DNA from: Ardenticatenaceae bacterium | Lineage (GTDB): Bacteria; Chloroflexota; Anaerolineae; Promineifilales; Promineifilaceae | DNA length: 51,003 nucleotides | Assembly: GCA_020634245.1 (NCBI GenBank) | Contig: JACKCC010000029.1 | Span: 1-51,003, forward strand | Reading direction: 5' to 3' | Part shown: piece after piece, positions 16,623 to 25,549 of the stretch | Position numbering within the stretch: the first letter of the stretch is position 1 | Layout: each line of letters opens with the position of its first letter | The notes under the pieces: model-generated | Told to the model about the DNA's origin: nothing | Seen by the model: the letters and a program-made list of their open reading frames with translations, nothing else | Databases searched by the model: none | Position numbers and translations under genes: made by a program

Positions 16623-16973
16623 ATGAAGTTATTTGAAGATGGCTTGCTGCTGCGGATTTTTATTGGCGAGCGGGATTCGTATCAGGGACGGCCGTTGCAC
16701 GAACAAATCGTCAAAAAAGCCAAGGAGCTGGATTTGGCCGGGGCGACGGTCCTGCGGGGCATGATGGGATTTGGCGCGCACAGCCGGGTACACACAACCA
16801 GCTTGCTTCGCCTCTCGGCCGATATGCCGCTGGTAGTGGAAATTGTGGATAGTGAGGCATACATCAACCGGATGCTGCCTTTTCTGGATGAGATGATGAC
16901 GGAGGGCATGATAACGCTGGAGAAGGTTCAGGTTTTGAAATACGGCCGTCAACGGCGTGAAATAGAAGAATAA
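16623..16973 (+). CDS. DUF190 protein linked to fluoride channel
   Basis: 116 aa from the ATG at 16623. AGGAGG (16612-16617) overlaps the crcB stop and sets this start rather than the GTG at 16620. It is a small PII-like alpha/beta protein. The family motif GATVLRGMMGFGAHSRVHTT (about residues 40-60) and the beta strand PLVVEIVDSEAYINRMLP are clear. DUF190 genes usually sit beside crcB, and a regulatory or ligand-sensing role has been suggested from the PII-like fold. Its function here is inferred from context. Confidence 0.93.
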   Translation: MKLFEDGLLLRIFIGERDSYQGRPLHEQIVKKAKELDLAGATVLRGMMGFGAHSRVHTTSLLRLSADMPLVVEIVDSEAYINRMLPFLDEMMTEGMITLEKVQVLKYGRQRREIEE

Positions 16974-16979
16974 TCGCCG

Positions 16980-17047
16980 TATAATATAAAGCGTCAAAAT
17001 TACAATCATTAAGGCATAATGCGCGAAAACTTGGTGGATTATGCCTT
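16980..17047 (+). promoter_or_regulatory. pgk promoter candidate and leader hairpin
   Basis: TATAAT at 16980-16985 has a weak -35 (GTGAAA, 17-nt spacing). In the leader, AAGGCATAAT (17011-17020) pairs perfectly with ATTATGCCTT (17038-17047) across a 17-nt loop, ending 19 nt before the pgk start. There is no T-tract after it, so it is more likely an mRNA leader structure than a terminator. Confidence 0.5.
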
Positions 17048-17066
17048 CTGAATCGAAGAGGGATAA

Positions 17067-18281
<1,215 letters not shown>

Positions 18282-18415
18282 TCGCGACTCTGTGGCGATT
18301 CGTGGGATAATCATGGCGTGAAACGTGGTGTGTGGCCGGAAAGAACCCGCGTTGCACGCATTATGTTAAATAACAAATCCTACGAGTTCCAAATGACTCT
18401 TAATAATTTGTGGAT

Positions 18416-19890
18416 GGGGGCTCAGTTTAACTGTGCCCCATAGGTATCAAGCTAAGGCAATAAATATGTGCAAAAAGAGAACTCTTGAGGCAAACTGGTT
18501 TTTTCCACGAAACCGCAAGCCAAAGGAGTTCTCCATGACAATCATAACACGGATAAGCCAAGCAATGCAGCATGTCCTTACCCATACCGCCACAGAAGCA
18601 GCCCAAAAAACTGGATTCACCCAGCGGCAAGTGAAGGTGACAGGAGCCAATTTCTGCCAAACGTTAGTCTTTGGCTGGTTACAAGAGCCAGAAGCAACGC
18701 TTGAATCCTTGTGCCAAACTGGCGTGACAGTTGGGTTAGAGATTACGCCGCAGGGTCTTGACCAACGCTTCACCAAAACAGCAAGCGATTGCTTGTACCA
18801 GGTTTTGCAGGCAGCGTTAACCGAAACGATCCAGGCAAAAGCAGTCGCTATTCCCGTTCTACAACGCTTCAATGGCGTATATATTGAAGATAGCAGCAGC
18901 ATCACCTTGCCAGAAGAGTTGGCCCCGGTTTGGTCAGGGTGTGGCGGCAGCGGGTCTGCGAGCAATGGCGCTGTCAAGCTGCAAGTCCGCTGGGATGTGT
19001 TACATGGGGAAATTGATGGGCCGCACCTTGTTGATGGGCGCACCCATGACCGCGTTGCGTCTACCTTGAACCGGCCGCTTCCTGAGAGGAGTTTGCTTAT
19101 TCGTGACTTGGGGTATTGGAAGCTAGAGGCGTTAGAAACAATGGATAGGACAGGTTGTTGTTGGCTTTCACGCGCCCAAGCGCAAACTGGGTTTGTTGAT
19201 AGTTCTGGACAGTCATGGTCACAAGCGGCATTTGTACGACAGCAAACAAATGGCTCATTTGACATCCCTATCGAGTTAGGGTTGAAAAAACGTCTCCCAG
19301 CCCGGTTTGTAGGTTTTCGGGTACCGGCTGAAGTTGCTCGGGAACGGCGACGCAAACTTAAAGCTGCTTCTAAACGTAAAGGCCAAACCGTTTCCTCAGC
19401 ACGACTAGTTTTATGTGATTGGACTTTATTTGTCACCAATGTGCCTGTTGACCGTCTCACACCGGCAGAAATTCTTGTCCTGGCTCGCTTGCGTTGGCAG
19501 ATCGAGCTGCTTTTCAAACTTTGGAAATCACACGGGCGCATTGATAAATCTCGCTCTGAAAAACCGTGGCGTATCTTGTGTGAACTGTACGCTAAGCTGA
19601 TTGGCATGATCATCCAACATTGGTCTTTTTTGATGGCCAATTGGCAATTCCCTGACCGCAGTTTCGTCAAGGCCTCCGCAACCGTGCGTCGCCATGCTAT
19701 CAATCTGGCCTTGGCAATCTGTGATTTATCGCGTTTAGCGGAATCGTTGACTATGTTACGGTCTTGTTTATCACATGGCGTACGCATTAACAAAAGTGCT
19801 AAATCGCCTCATACTTTTCAACTTTTATTAGCTTTAGCTGAGCTTTATGCTTAACTTGATATACATGGGGCTCAGTTTAACTGTGCCCCC
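18416..19890. mobile_element. IS4-like insertion sequence, apparently complete
   Basis: About 1475 bp. The outer ends begin GGGGGCTCAGTT (18416) and finish AACTGTGCCCCC (19890). Each 23-bp tip is itself nearly palindromic, so the two ends look like direct as well as inverted repeats. The inverted match then continues through ATAGGTATCAAG on the left and ATGTATATCAAG on the inverted right end, giving imperfect 35-bp terminal repeats. No target duplication was visible. It contains one intact transposase gene and lies 20 bp upstream of the histidine kinase at 19911. Confidence 0.88.
18535..19854 (+). CDS. IS4-family transposase
   Basis: 439 aa from the ATG at 18535, with AAAGGAG about 6 nt upstream; a longer reading from 18433 has no ribosome site. 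It is a DDE transposase. The first Asp lies in GVYIEDSSSITLP (about residue 117), the second in LLIRDLGYWK (about 190), and the Glu block in LRWQIELLFKLWKSHG (about 325), matching the Y/R-x-x-E-x-x-K form of IS4. No frameshift is visible, so the element may be active. Confidence 0.93.
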   Translation: MTIITRISQAMQHVLTHTATEAAQKTGFTQRQVKVTGANFCQTLVFGWLQEPEATLESLCQTGVTVGLEITPQGLDQRFTKTASDCLYQVLQAALTETIQAKAVAIPVLQRFNGVYIEDSSSITLPEELAPVWSGCGGSGSASNGAVKLQVRWDVLHGEIDGPHLVDGRTHDRVASTLNRPLPERSLLIRDLGYWKLEALETMDRTGCCWLSRAQAQTGFVDSSGQSWSQAAFVRQQTNGSFDIPIELGLKKRLPARFVGFRVPAEVARERRRKLKAASKRKGQTVSSARLVLCDWTLFVTNVPVDRLTPAEILVLARLRWQIELLFKLWKSHGRIDKSRSEKPWRILCELYAKLIGMIIQHWSFLMANWQFPDRSFVKASATVRRHAINLALAICDLSRLAESLTMLRSCLSHGVRINKSAKSPHTFQLLLALAELYA

Positions 19891-19910
19891 TTTTCTTACA
19901 GGGGGTTTTT

Positions 19911-21068
19911 GTGGTCGAAGTAAGCGGAGATAAACAAAAGGGAACAAACAACTTAACCCTCCAGCAGCGTCTTGCTTTAGAAGTCAAGGCGTTTCAAGAA
20001 ACAGTTACCGTCTTAAACTTATTGGAAGCCCTGGCAGAAGGAATTCTTGTTATTGATGAGATGGGAGTTATTGTCTTGGTTAACCGGCGCATTGAAGAGT
20101 TGTTTGGTTATAAAAGGGATGAAGTGGTTGGACAGCCGCTAAATATTTTTTTACCGAAAAGATTTGTTGAATCCCATGCGGCTAATCTAGACATCTTTTT
20201 CAAAAATCCCAGGTATCGCCAATTGGGACAGGGGTTAGACCTGCTCGGCAGGCGGAAAGATGGTACTGAACTTCCGATTGAAATTAGTTTGAGTTATCTG
20301 GATGTGGGTATAGGGCGGCTGGCTATTGCCTTCATTACCGATATTACAGAACGGAAAAAGACAGAGCAGGAACTTCGGGAGCGCAATCAAGAGTTGGATG
20401 CATTCGCGCATACGGTGGCACACGATCTGAATGCATCTATGTCGTTGGTGGTGGGGTATAGTGACGCGCTGGCGGCCATTCATGAATCTCTTTCACCGGA
20501 AGAATTGCATCATTATTTGATGTTGATTGCCCGTAACGGCCGTAAAATGTCAAATATTATCAATGAACTATTACTTTTTGCCAGTATGCGCAAAGAAGAT
20601 ATTCCGTTCCAATTGCTGGATATGAAATCTATTATCGCCGAGGCTCTGCGTCGGTTGAGTTATGAAATTGAAGCCGCTGACGCCCAAATTATTAAGCCGG
20701 AAAGTTACCCGCAGGTAGTCGGTTATGCGGCCTGGGTAGAAGAGGTATGGTTCAATTATATTAGCAATGCGTTGAAATATGGTGGCAAACCACCCCGTCT
20801 GGAATTGGGTAGTACGGTTCGTGAAGATGGTACGCTTTGTTTTTGGGTGCAGGACAATGGGAAAGGGCTGACGGAAAGCGAACGGTTAGCTGTTTTCAAC
20901 TCGGATTCACATGCAGGTGCCCTGCAGGTTCAAGGACATGGTCTGGGCCTGTCTATTGTGAAGCGGATTGTGGAGAAGTTGAACGGCCGTGTTTATGTGG
21001 AAAGTGAACTGGGCCAAGGCAGCCGATTTGGGTTCATTTTGCCGGCTTCAGAAGATGACGGCGAATAG
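19911..21068 (+). CDS. PAS-domain sensor histidine kinase
   Basis: 385 aa from a GTG at 19911; GGGGG about 6 nt upstream serves as ribosome site. PAS domain at about 38-150 (ILVIDEMGVIVLVNRRIEELFGY ... FITDITERKK), then a short coiled coil and HisKA with FAHTVAHDLNASMSL (His near residue 170). The HATPase_c motifs are YISNALKYG (N box), DNGKGL (G1) and GHGLGLSIVKRI (G2). There are no membrane segments. No response-regulator gene is adjacent. The IS4-like element ends only 20 bp upstream, so the native promoter has probably been displaced and expression may now depend on the element. Confidence 0.94.
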   Translation: MVEVSGDKQKGTNNLTLQQRLALEVKAFQETVTVLNLLEALAEGILVIDEMGVIVLVNRRIEELFGYKRDEVVGQPLNIFLPKRFVESHAANLDIFFKNPRYRQLGQGLDLLGRRKDGTELPIEISLSYLDVGIGRLAIAFITDITERKKTEQELRERNQELDAFAHTVAHDLNASMSLVVGYSDALAAIHESLSPEELHHYLMLIARNGRKMSNIINELLLFASMRKEDIPFQLLDMKSIIAEALRRLSYEIEAADAQIIKPESYPQVVGYAAWVEEVWFNYISNALKYGGKPPRLELGSTVREDGTLCFWVQDNGKGLTESERLAVFNSDSHAGALQVQGHGLGLSIVKRIVEKLNGRVYVESELGQGSRFGFILPASEDDGE

Positions 21069-21086
21069 AACGGTAAAGGGGGAGCA

Positions 21087-21434
21087 ATGATATTGGCATC
21101 TATATTTGGCCTGCTTATAGGGTTGGGCATGATCGGGCAGTGGATGGCTTCTTATCGGTCTGGCCAAATCCTGGAATTAAAGAGTGAGCCAATTCGGATT
21201 GGGTTTCACCTTGCGGCGGAAATGGTAACGGCCGTTACCCTCATCATTTCCAGCCTGGGATTAATCTTTCAACAAACCTGGGCCAATTCGCTATTTCTTA
21301 TTGCTGCCGGGATGCTTTTTTATACCGCAATCGTTAGTCCCGGCTACTTTGCTCAAAAAGGTCAATGGATTTGGTTGGTAATCTTTGCGGTTGTGATTAT
21401 TCTTGGGTTAGTCAGCGTCAGTTTTGTTTTTTGA
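21087..21434 (+). CDS. Small four-helix membrane protein
   Basis: 115 aa with a GGGGGAG ribosome site. Four hydrophobic helices (about residues 2-22, 42-62, 66-86 and 92-113) and only short loops; no conserved catalytic residues seen. It follows the histidine kinase by 18 bp and may be co-expressed. Family not recognised. Confidence 0.75.
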   Translation: MILASIFGLLIGLGMIGQWMASYRSGQILELKSEPIRIGFHLAAEMVTAVTLIISSLGLIFQQTWANSLFLIAAGMLFYTAIVSPGYFAQKGQWIWLVIFAVVIILGLVSVSFVF

Positions 21435-21458
21435 AAATATCGATGCATTGTATGTAAT

Positions 21459-21974
21459 ATGGCCCCTGTAACTGCCCCATTTAACGCGCGTTTTTTCCCC
21501 CAACACGTCCTCCTGCTAACTGTCGGTGATAACATGATGCCCATGGGGTACTGGACAGTCATCTCCAAATCCCCTTTTCGCTTCCTTATTTGCATGGGAG
21601 TGGGCAATCACAGCCTGACCCTGATGAAAAAGCACAAGGAAGCTGCCCTGCACTTTATGCCCTGGGCCGATAAAGAACGCGTTGTGCGTGCCGGGTTCAT
21701 CAGCGGGCGTGACGTGAACAAGGCCGAGGAATTAGGCTTTACGCTGCTTCCAGCGGAAAAACTCCAGCATACGCGCCTGATCGAAGGGGCGGATACGACT
21801 TATGAAACCGTCCTCTATCAAGAACTGCCTGGCCTTTCGACCGAATTTGTGTTGTACGTGATGGATGTGGTCGCTGCTCATGGTAGGAAACGGCCGTTAC
21901 AGCGCCAGCCTATCTTTTATCTAAGCGGCGATGATTTTGCTACAACAGGTGAAGCCTGGCGGCATCAAAGATGA
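21459..21974 (+). CDS. Flavin-reductase-like (FMN-binding split-barrel) protein
   Basis: 171 aa. The opening PVTAPFNARFFPQHVLLLTVGD and the PMGYWTVISKSPFRFLICMGVGN stretch followed by LMKKHKEAALHF match the FMN-binding split barrel of the flavin reductase family. Later blocks are GRDVNKAEELGFTLLPAEK and LSTEFVLYVMDVVAAHG. Members use FMN for NAD(P)H-dependent reductions; the substrate cannot be told. No strong ribosome site precedes the ATG. Confidence 0.8.
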   Translation: MAPVTAPFNARFFPQHVLLLTVGDNMMPMGYWTVISKSPFRFLICMGVGNHSLTLMKKHKEAALHFMPWADKERVVRAGFISGRDVNKAEELGFTLLPAEKLQHTRLIEGADTTYETVLYQELPGLSTEFVLYVMDVVAAHGRKRPLQRQPIFYLSGDDFATTGEAWRHQR

Positions 21975-21998
21975 AATGAGTACGCCGAGTTTTCAAGA

Positions 21999-22056
21999 GC
22001 CAGGCACAGGGCACAACAATGTTGGGTGAAGCAAGTTATACCGCCCGTTGCCTGGC
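21999..22056 (+). repeat. Hairpin of the GCCAGGCA family, next to ISAs1-like element
   Basis: GCCAGGCA (21999-22006) pairs with TGCCTGGC (22049-22056). The same word recurs at 37985-38047 and 47856-47870. It lies after the flavin-reductase gene and 5 bp before the target duplication of the ISAs1-like element. Confidence 0.6.
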
Positions 22057-22071
22057 ACTATAAGTCCGAAA

Positions 22072-23355
22072 CACGGTTTTTCAGTAGTCGGGCGTCAAGA
22101 GAGTTGAGCCGCGATTTTAGCATCAAACAAGCGCCGTGCTGCGGCCAGATTGGAATAACCCATTTTTTGCGTTAACCCAACCACAAAATTGTTAATAGCT
22201 GACATCGTTTTTGCCAACGCTGGTTGCGAAATGCGCGTTGCATCTTCTCGCAATGTGACATCTCGACGATAATGCAATCCATTTTCGATACCCCAATATT
22301 GTCGCGTCCACTGTAACATTTGCTTTGCCGATGTTATCTCTGGTGTACAGCTAGTGATACCATAGGCCAATTCGGTCGTTTCTCGGCCTGTTCGCAGATG
22401 GGTGGTCTCCCGCTCTAACTGGAAAACCTGATGAACACCGGGCCAGTCCAGAAACTGTTCTTCATCTACCATCAGTGTGAGTGTCCGCTTTTCCAGTCGC
22501 CCATGCCCTATCTCAGTTGTTTTAGCCACCGTCCGCGGCAATTCAGGCGGGTGCCAACCGGCACTCATCCGCGCTGGCTTGAAAAACTGTTTCACATCCT
22601 CCAGCAACGTGGGTTGGTTGTCCTTGAGAAACCAGATGTAATCACCGCCCCTCGACAACACATCGACGGAAAGCTTGCGTTGTGTCTGCATCGCATCGGC
22701 ACAAATGACCTTGTTCTTGATGTTGATTCCCTCGAGTAGTTGGGGAGCGGCATTGATTTCGTTTTCTTTAGTCGCTACCGCTACTTGTTTCAAAACCACA
22801 CCTTCTTCTGGAAGATAGGCGGCTAACAAATGGACACCTTGACGGCTTCCTTTGGGGATAGTTCCGCGCATTGTCTTGCCATCAATTGTAATTAATCGGC
22901 TTTCTTGTCCGCCGTAGGCATCGTGTAGATAACGCCGAAACAGGGTCTCTAATTCATCAAGCGGAACCACATCTTGCAACACAGTACGAATTGTGTTCAA
23001 ACACGGCATTCGTTTGTGTTTACGGCAAAATATCCTGACAAATGCATCGCAACGCAATCGAATCCACTGAGCTATTCCTGATGGCTTATCCTCGCCAGCG
23101 AGCTTCGCTAATATTATCATCGTCAAAATCGTGCCCAGTGGATATATTTTGCCGCGTCTATCTCGTGAATCGGTTAACTGATTCAACCGGGCTTCTAAGT
23201 CAGTAACGTTGAAAACGAGTCCATCTTTTGTATGGTGAGCCTCTAATATGATATGCTGCATTTGTACCTCTTTTGGTTTTGGGTTTGGTTGCACATCCCA
23301 TCTTACCAAAATGAGGTACATTTGCTTATTTCTCTTCGACTACTGAAAAACCGTG
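22072..23355. mobile_element. ISAs1-like insertion sequence with 10-bp target duplication
   Basis: 1284 bp. Perfect 19-bp terminal inverted repeats: CACGGTTTTTCAGTAGTCG at 22072-22090 and its inverse at 23337-23355. The target duplication AAGTCCGAAA is present exactly on both sides (22062-22071 and 23356-23365). Intact ends, intact duplication and an open transposase gene point to a recent insertion. Confidence 0.96.
22095..23261 (-). CDS. ISAs1-family transposase
   Basis: 388 aa from the ATG at 23261, chosen because AGAGGT lies just upstream; a reading from 23321 lacks a site. ISAs1 features: an N-terminal DDE_Tnp_1-associated domain (RRGKIYPLGTILTMIILAKL), first Asp in RLITIDGKTMRG, second in VICADAMQTQ, GGDYIWFLKDNQPTL, and the Glu region RQYWGIENGLHYRRDVTLRED. 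It is intact. Confidence 0.96.
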   Translation of the reverse strand: MQHIILEAHHTKDGLVFNVTDLEARLNQLTDSRDRRGKIYPLGTILTMIILAKLAGEDKPSGIAQWIRLRCDAFVRIFCRKHKRMPCLNTIRTVLQDVVPLDELETLFRRYLHDAYGGQESRLITIDGKTMRGTIPKGSRQGVHLLAAYLPEEGVVLKQVAVATKENEINAAPQLLEGINIKNKVICADAMQTQRKLSVDVLSRGGDYIWFLKDNQPTLLEDVKQFFKPARMSAGWHPPELPRTVAKTTEIGHGRLEKRTLTLMVDEEQFLDWPGVHQVFQLERETTHLRTGRETTELAYGITSCTPEITSAKQMLQWTRQYWGIENGLHYRRDVTLREDATRISQPALAKTMSAINNFVVGLTQKMGYSNLAAARRLFDAKIAAQLS

Positions 23356-23393
23356 AAGTCCGAAATCCATTGGTAGGCAGGGCATTCCCCTTC

Positions 23394-23402
23394 TGATATA
23401 CT
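23394..23402 (+). promoter_or_regulatory. Extended -10 promoter element for the sigma gene
   Basis: TGATATACT: TGn followed by a good -10 hexamer, about 98 nt upstream of the sigma-factor ATG and 29 nt downstream of the ISAs1-like target duplication. The insertion therefore left this core element in place. No good -35 at 17 nt. Confidence 0.45.
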
Positions 23403-23499
23403 GCTTACCGTCCTCATTACTGAGCGCAACCATTATGAAACTGGCGTGTTTTTATTGATTACATGCCAGCATCAACTCAAGGAAGCCTTTTTATCTGGC

Positions 23500-24096
23500 A
23501 TGGAAGATTCAGAGTTAATTAAACGCGCGAAAACCGACAAAGAAGCTTTTGGTCAATTGTACGAACGGTACGCCGACAAAATTTATAATTATGTCTACTA
23601 CCGTACCGGCAATGTGGCCGATGCAGAAGATTTGACTGCCCGGGTTTTTATGCGCGCCATGAAACACATTGGCAACTACGACGATCGCGGCGTTCCCTTT
23701 TCGGCCTGGCTGTACCGCATTGCCCATAATCTCGTGGCCAACTGGCATCGTGATCGCAGCCGGCGCAAAATTATGTCGTTAGACGATGTGTCCCAGTGGA
23801 ATTTTCATGAGGAAGGGCCGGAATCATTAGCGCAATTTTTAGAAGATCGGGAAGCATTGCTGGTTACCATCCGCCGTTTACCGGCTGATCGTCAGGAATT
23901 GTTGATTTTGAAATTTGTCGAGCGCTTGTCGAACAAGGAAATCGGCGACATCATGGATCGCAGTGAAGGGGCGATCAAATCTTTATATCACCGGACATTG
24001 TTGTCTTTACGGGAAGAAATTCAAAGTAAACAAGACCAGGCCCACTTAGGCAAACCCAAACGTAGTTTATTTCATCGCCCCTGGCGCAGTGAGTAA
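23500..24096 (+). CDS. ECF-like RNA polymerase sigma factor
   Basis: 198 aa from the ATG at 23500. A GTG at 23446 would add residues unlike the family. Region 2: AFGQLYERYADKIYNYVYYRTGNVADAEDLTARVFMRAMKH. Region 4: LPADRQELLILKFVERLSNKEIGDIMDRSEGAIKSLYHR with a helix-turn-helix. A Lys/Arg-rich tail follows. It directs RNA polymerase to alternative promoters. The gene two places downstream (25024) looks like the anti-sigma partner, with degV between. Confidence 0.93.
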   Translation: MEDSELIKRAKTDKEAFGQLYERYADKIYNYVYYRTGNVADAEDLTARVFMRAMKHIGNYDDRGVPFSAWLYRIAHNLVANWHRDRSRRKIMSLDDVSQWNFHEEGPESLAQFLEDREALLVTIRRLPADRQELLILKFVERLSNKEIGDIMDRSEGAIKSLYHRTLLSLREEIQSKQDQAHLGKPKRSLFHRPWRSE

Positions 24097-24128
24097 GAAA
24101 TTATATTGAGAAGAGGAGAAACTGAACG

Positions 24129-24983
24129 GTGTCGAATAAAAAAGTAGCAATTGTTGTTGATAGTACAGCTTTTATCCCCCCTGATTTAGTTGAAAAATAT
24201 GATATTCACGTGATCCCCCAGATTTTGAACTGGGAAGGGCAAAGCTATCGGGACAATGTGGATATTACACCTGAAGCGTTTTATACGCGGCTAAAAACGG
24301 CCAAAGAAATGCCGACGACGTCGCAGCCTTCGGCCGGTGAATTTCATGAATTTTTCTCTAAACTGGCCGAATCTTACGAATCTATCCTGGCAGTGCTTAT
24401 TTCCGAACCGCTGAGCGGTACTCAGGCTTCAGCCCGGGCGGCGCGCGATATGATGCCTGATTTTCCGATTGAGATTGTCGATTCGCGTTCGACGGTAATG
24501 GGGCTGGGTTTCATGGTGCTGGCGGCGGCAAAGGCTGTGGCCAATGGCGCAGATTACCTGGAAGCGGCCGCCGCCGCACGCGCGCTTAAAGAGAAGATGC
24601 GCATTATTTTTGTGGTAGATACGCTGGAATTTTTGCATCGCGGCGGGCGTATTGGCGGAGCAAAGCGTTTTGTTGGTTCTATGTTGGCTATCAAACCGTT
24701 GCTGCATATTGATGACGGCCGGGTGGAACCGCTGGCTTCGGTCCGAACGAAAAAGAAGGCCATTAATCACATGCTGGACCTGGTTGCTGAAGAGATGAAG
24801 GGTAAAACGAATGTGCATACGGCCGTTATGAATGCTATTGCTCCAGAAGAAGCCGCGCAAGTTGCCGAAGCGGTGAAACAGCGGGTTAATCCAGTGGAAT
24901 TACTTGTCACGGAGTTGAGTCCGGTGATTGGCACGCATGCCGGACCGGGTACGGTGGGTGTGATTTATTATGCCGAGTCGTGA
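24129..24983 (+). CDS. DegV/FakB-family fatty-acid-binding protein
   Basis: 284 aa from a GTG with AGAGGAG about 10 nt upstream. The two-domain DegV fold is evident. The N-terminal block VAIVVDSTAFIPPDLVEKYDI and the TSQPSAGEF loop with the lipid-headgroup Thr/Ser are followed by SEPLSGTQASA, the IVDSRSTVMGLGFMVLAAA helix and RIGGAKRFVGSMLAIKPLL. The C-terminal TELSPVIGTHAGPGTVGV is typical. DegV proteins bind a fatty acid for phosphorylation by FakA in lipid incorporation. No fakA is seen here. Confidence 0.94.
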   Translation: MSNKKVAIVVDSTAFIPPDLVEKYDIHVIPQILNWEGQSYRDNVDITPEAFYTRLKTAKEMPTTSQPSAGEFHEFFSKLAESYESILAVLISEPLSGTQASARAARDMMPDFPIEIVDSRSTVMGLGFMVLAAAKAVANGADYLEAAAAARALKEKMRIIFVVDTLEFLHRGGRIGGAKRFVGSMLAIKPLLHIDDGRVEPLASVRTKKKAINHMLDLVAEEMKGKTNVHTAVMNAIAPEEAAQVAEAVKQRVNPVELLVTELSPVIGTHAGPGTVGVIYYAES

Positions 24984-25023
24984 TGACCGGATGATGGTTG
25001 TTGCTTGAATTTGTTCCAGTCTG

Positions 25024-25377
25024 ATGAAGCAGCATGAGTTGATTGATTTGTTGGCCGACCATGCCGATGCGCTCAACAGGGGAGAGGATGTTTCAGTGTG
25101 GTTGGCTGAACATGAATGGGCGGCCAATATTTCGTCGGTGCTGGTTTTGCTGCAAGTGGCGGAGGCGGTTAAGCGGGCTTTGGTCCCGGCAGCGCCTTCT
25201 CTTTTGTTTCGGTCGGAATTGAAGAACCGCCTGCTGGCCAATGACGTGTATGTGGTTGAGAAACGGCCGTTTCCCAAAACTCTCTGGTTGGGTGCGGCCG
25301 TTTCTGTGATCGGGCTGGTTATCTTTTTGCTGCGTCGTATTCGCCTGGCCGGTGGCGGGGTGGCAACGGCCGTTTAA
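25024..25377 (+). CDS. Probable membrane anti-sigma factor
   Basis: 117 aa. The N-terminal cytosolic helical region (about residues 1-75) reads LIDLLADHADALNRGEDVSVWLAEHE, then VLLQVAEAVKRALVPAAPSLLFRSELKNRLL. This matches the layout of zinc-free anti-sigma proteins of Chloroflexota (counting helix, GE-V-WL, P-x-x-FR-x-x-L). One membrane helix (about 86-106) ends the protein. No His/Cys zinc motif. It lies 40 bp after degV and is inferred to hold the sigma factor at 23500 at the membrane. The name is inference from architecture and position. Confidence 0.7.
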   Translation: MKQHELIDLLADHADALNRGEDVSVWLAEHEWAANISSVLVLLQVAEAVKRALVPAAPSLLFRSELKNRLLANDVYVVEKRPFPKTLWLGAAVSVIGLVIFLLRRIRLAGGGVATAV

Positions 25378-25549
25378 CCCCTCTTTTTCCTGACAATTTA
25401 TCGGGGAGTTTGTAAGATCAGCCTTCCCTGCCGCCCAAATATAAGGAAAACCTTAAAATTTAGTCCCGTGTTGCCCTGAAAAAAGATTGTGCTAAAATTC
25501 TCGATTGGAAACGGAGACTGCCCTAATACTATTTAGCAGGAGAAAAGTT

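Noticed and set aside
18447..19793. 448-codon open frame antisense to the IS4-like transposase
   Set aside because: The plus strand carries clear DDE motifs; the antisense product has no recognisable domain and is Arg/Ser-rich, as expected for a shadow frame.
18400..19905. Target-site duplication of the IS4-like element
   Set aside because: Flanks (ending TTTGTGGAT and starting TTTTCTTAC) do not match over any useful length.
23446..23499. Upstream GTG start for the sigma factor
   Set aside because: The added 18 residues (Cys/His-rich) do not fit the family and no ribosome site precedes the GTG.
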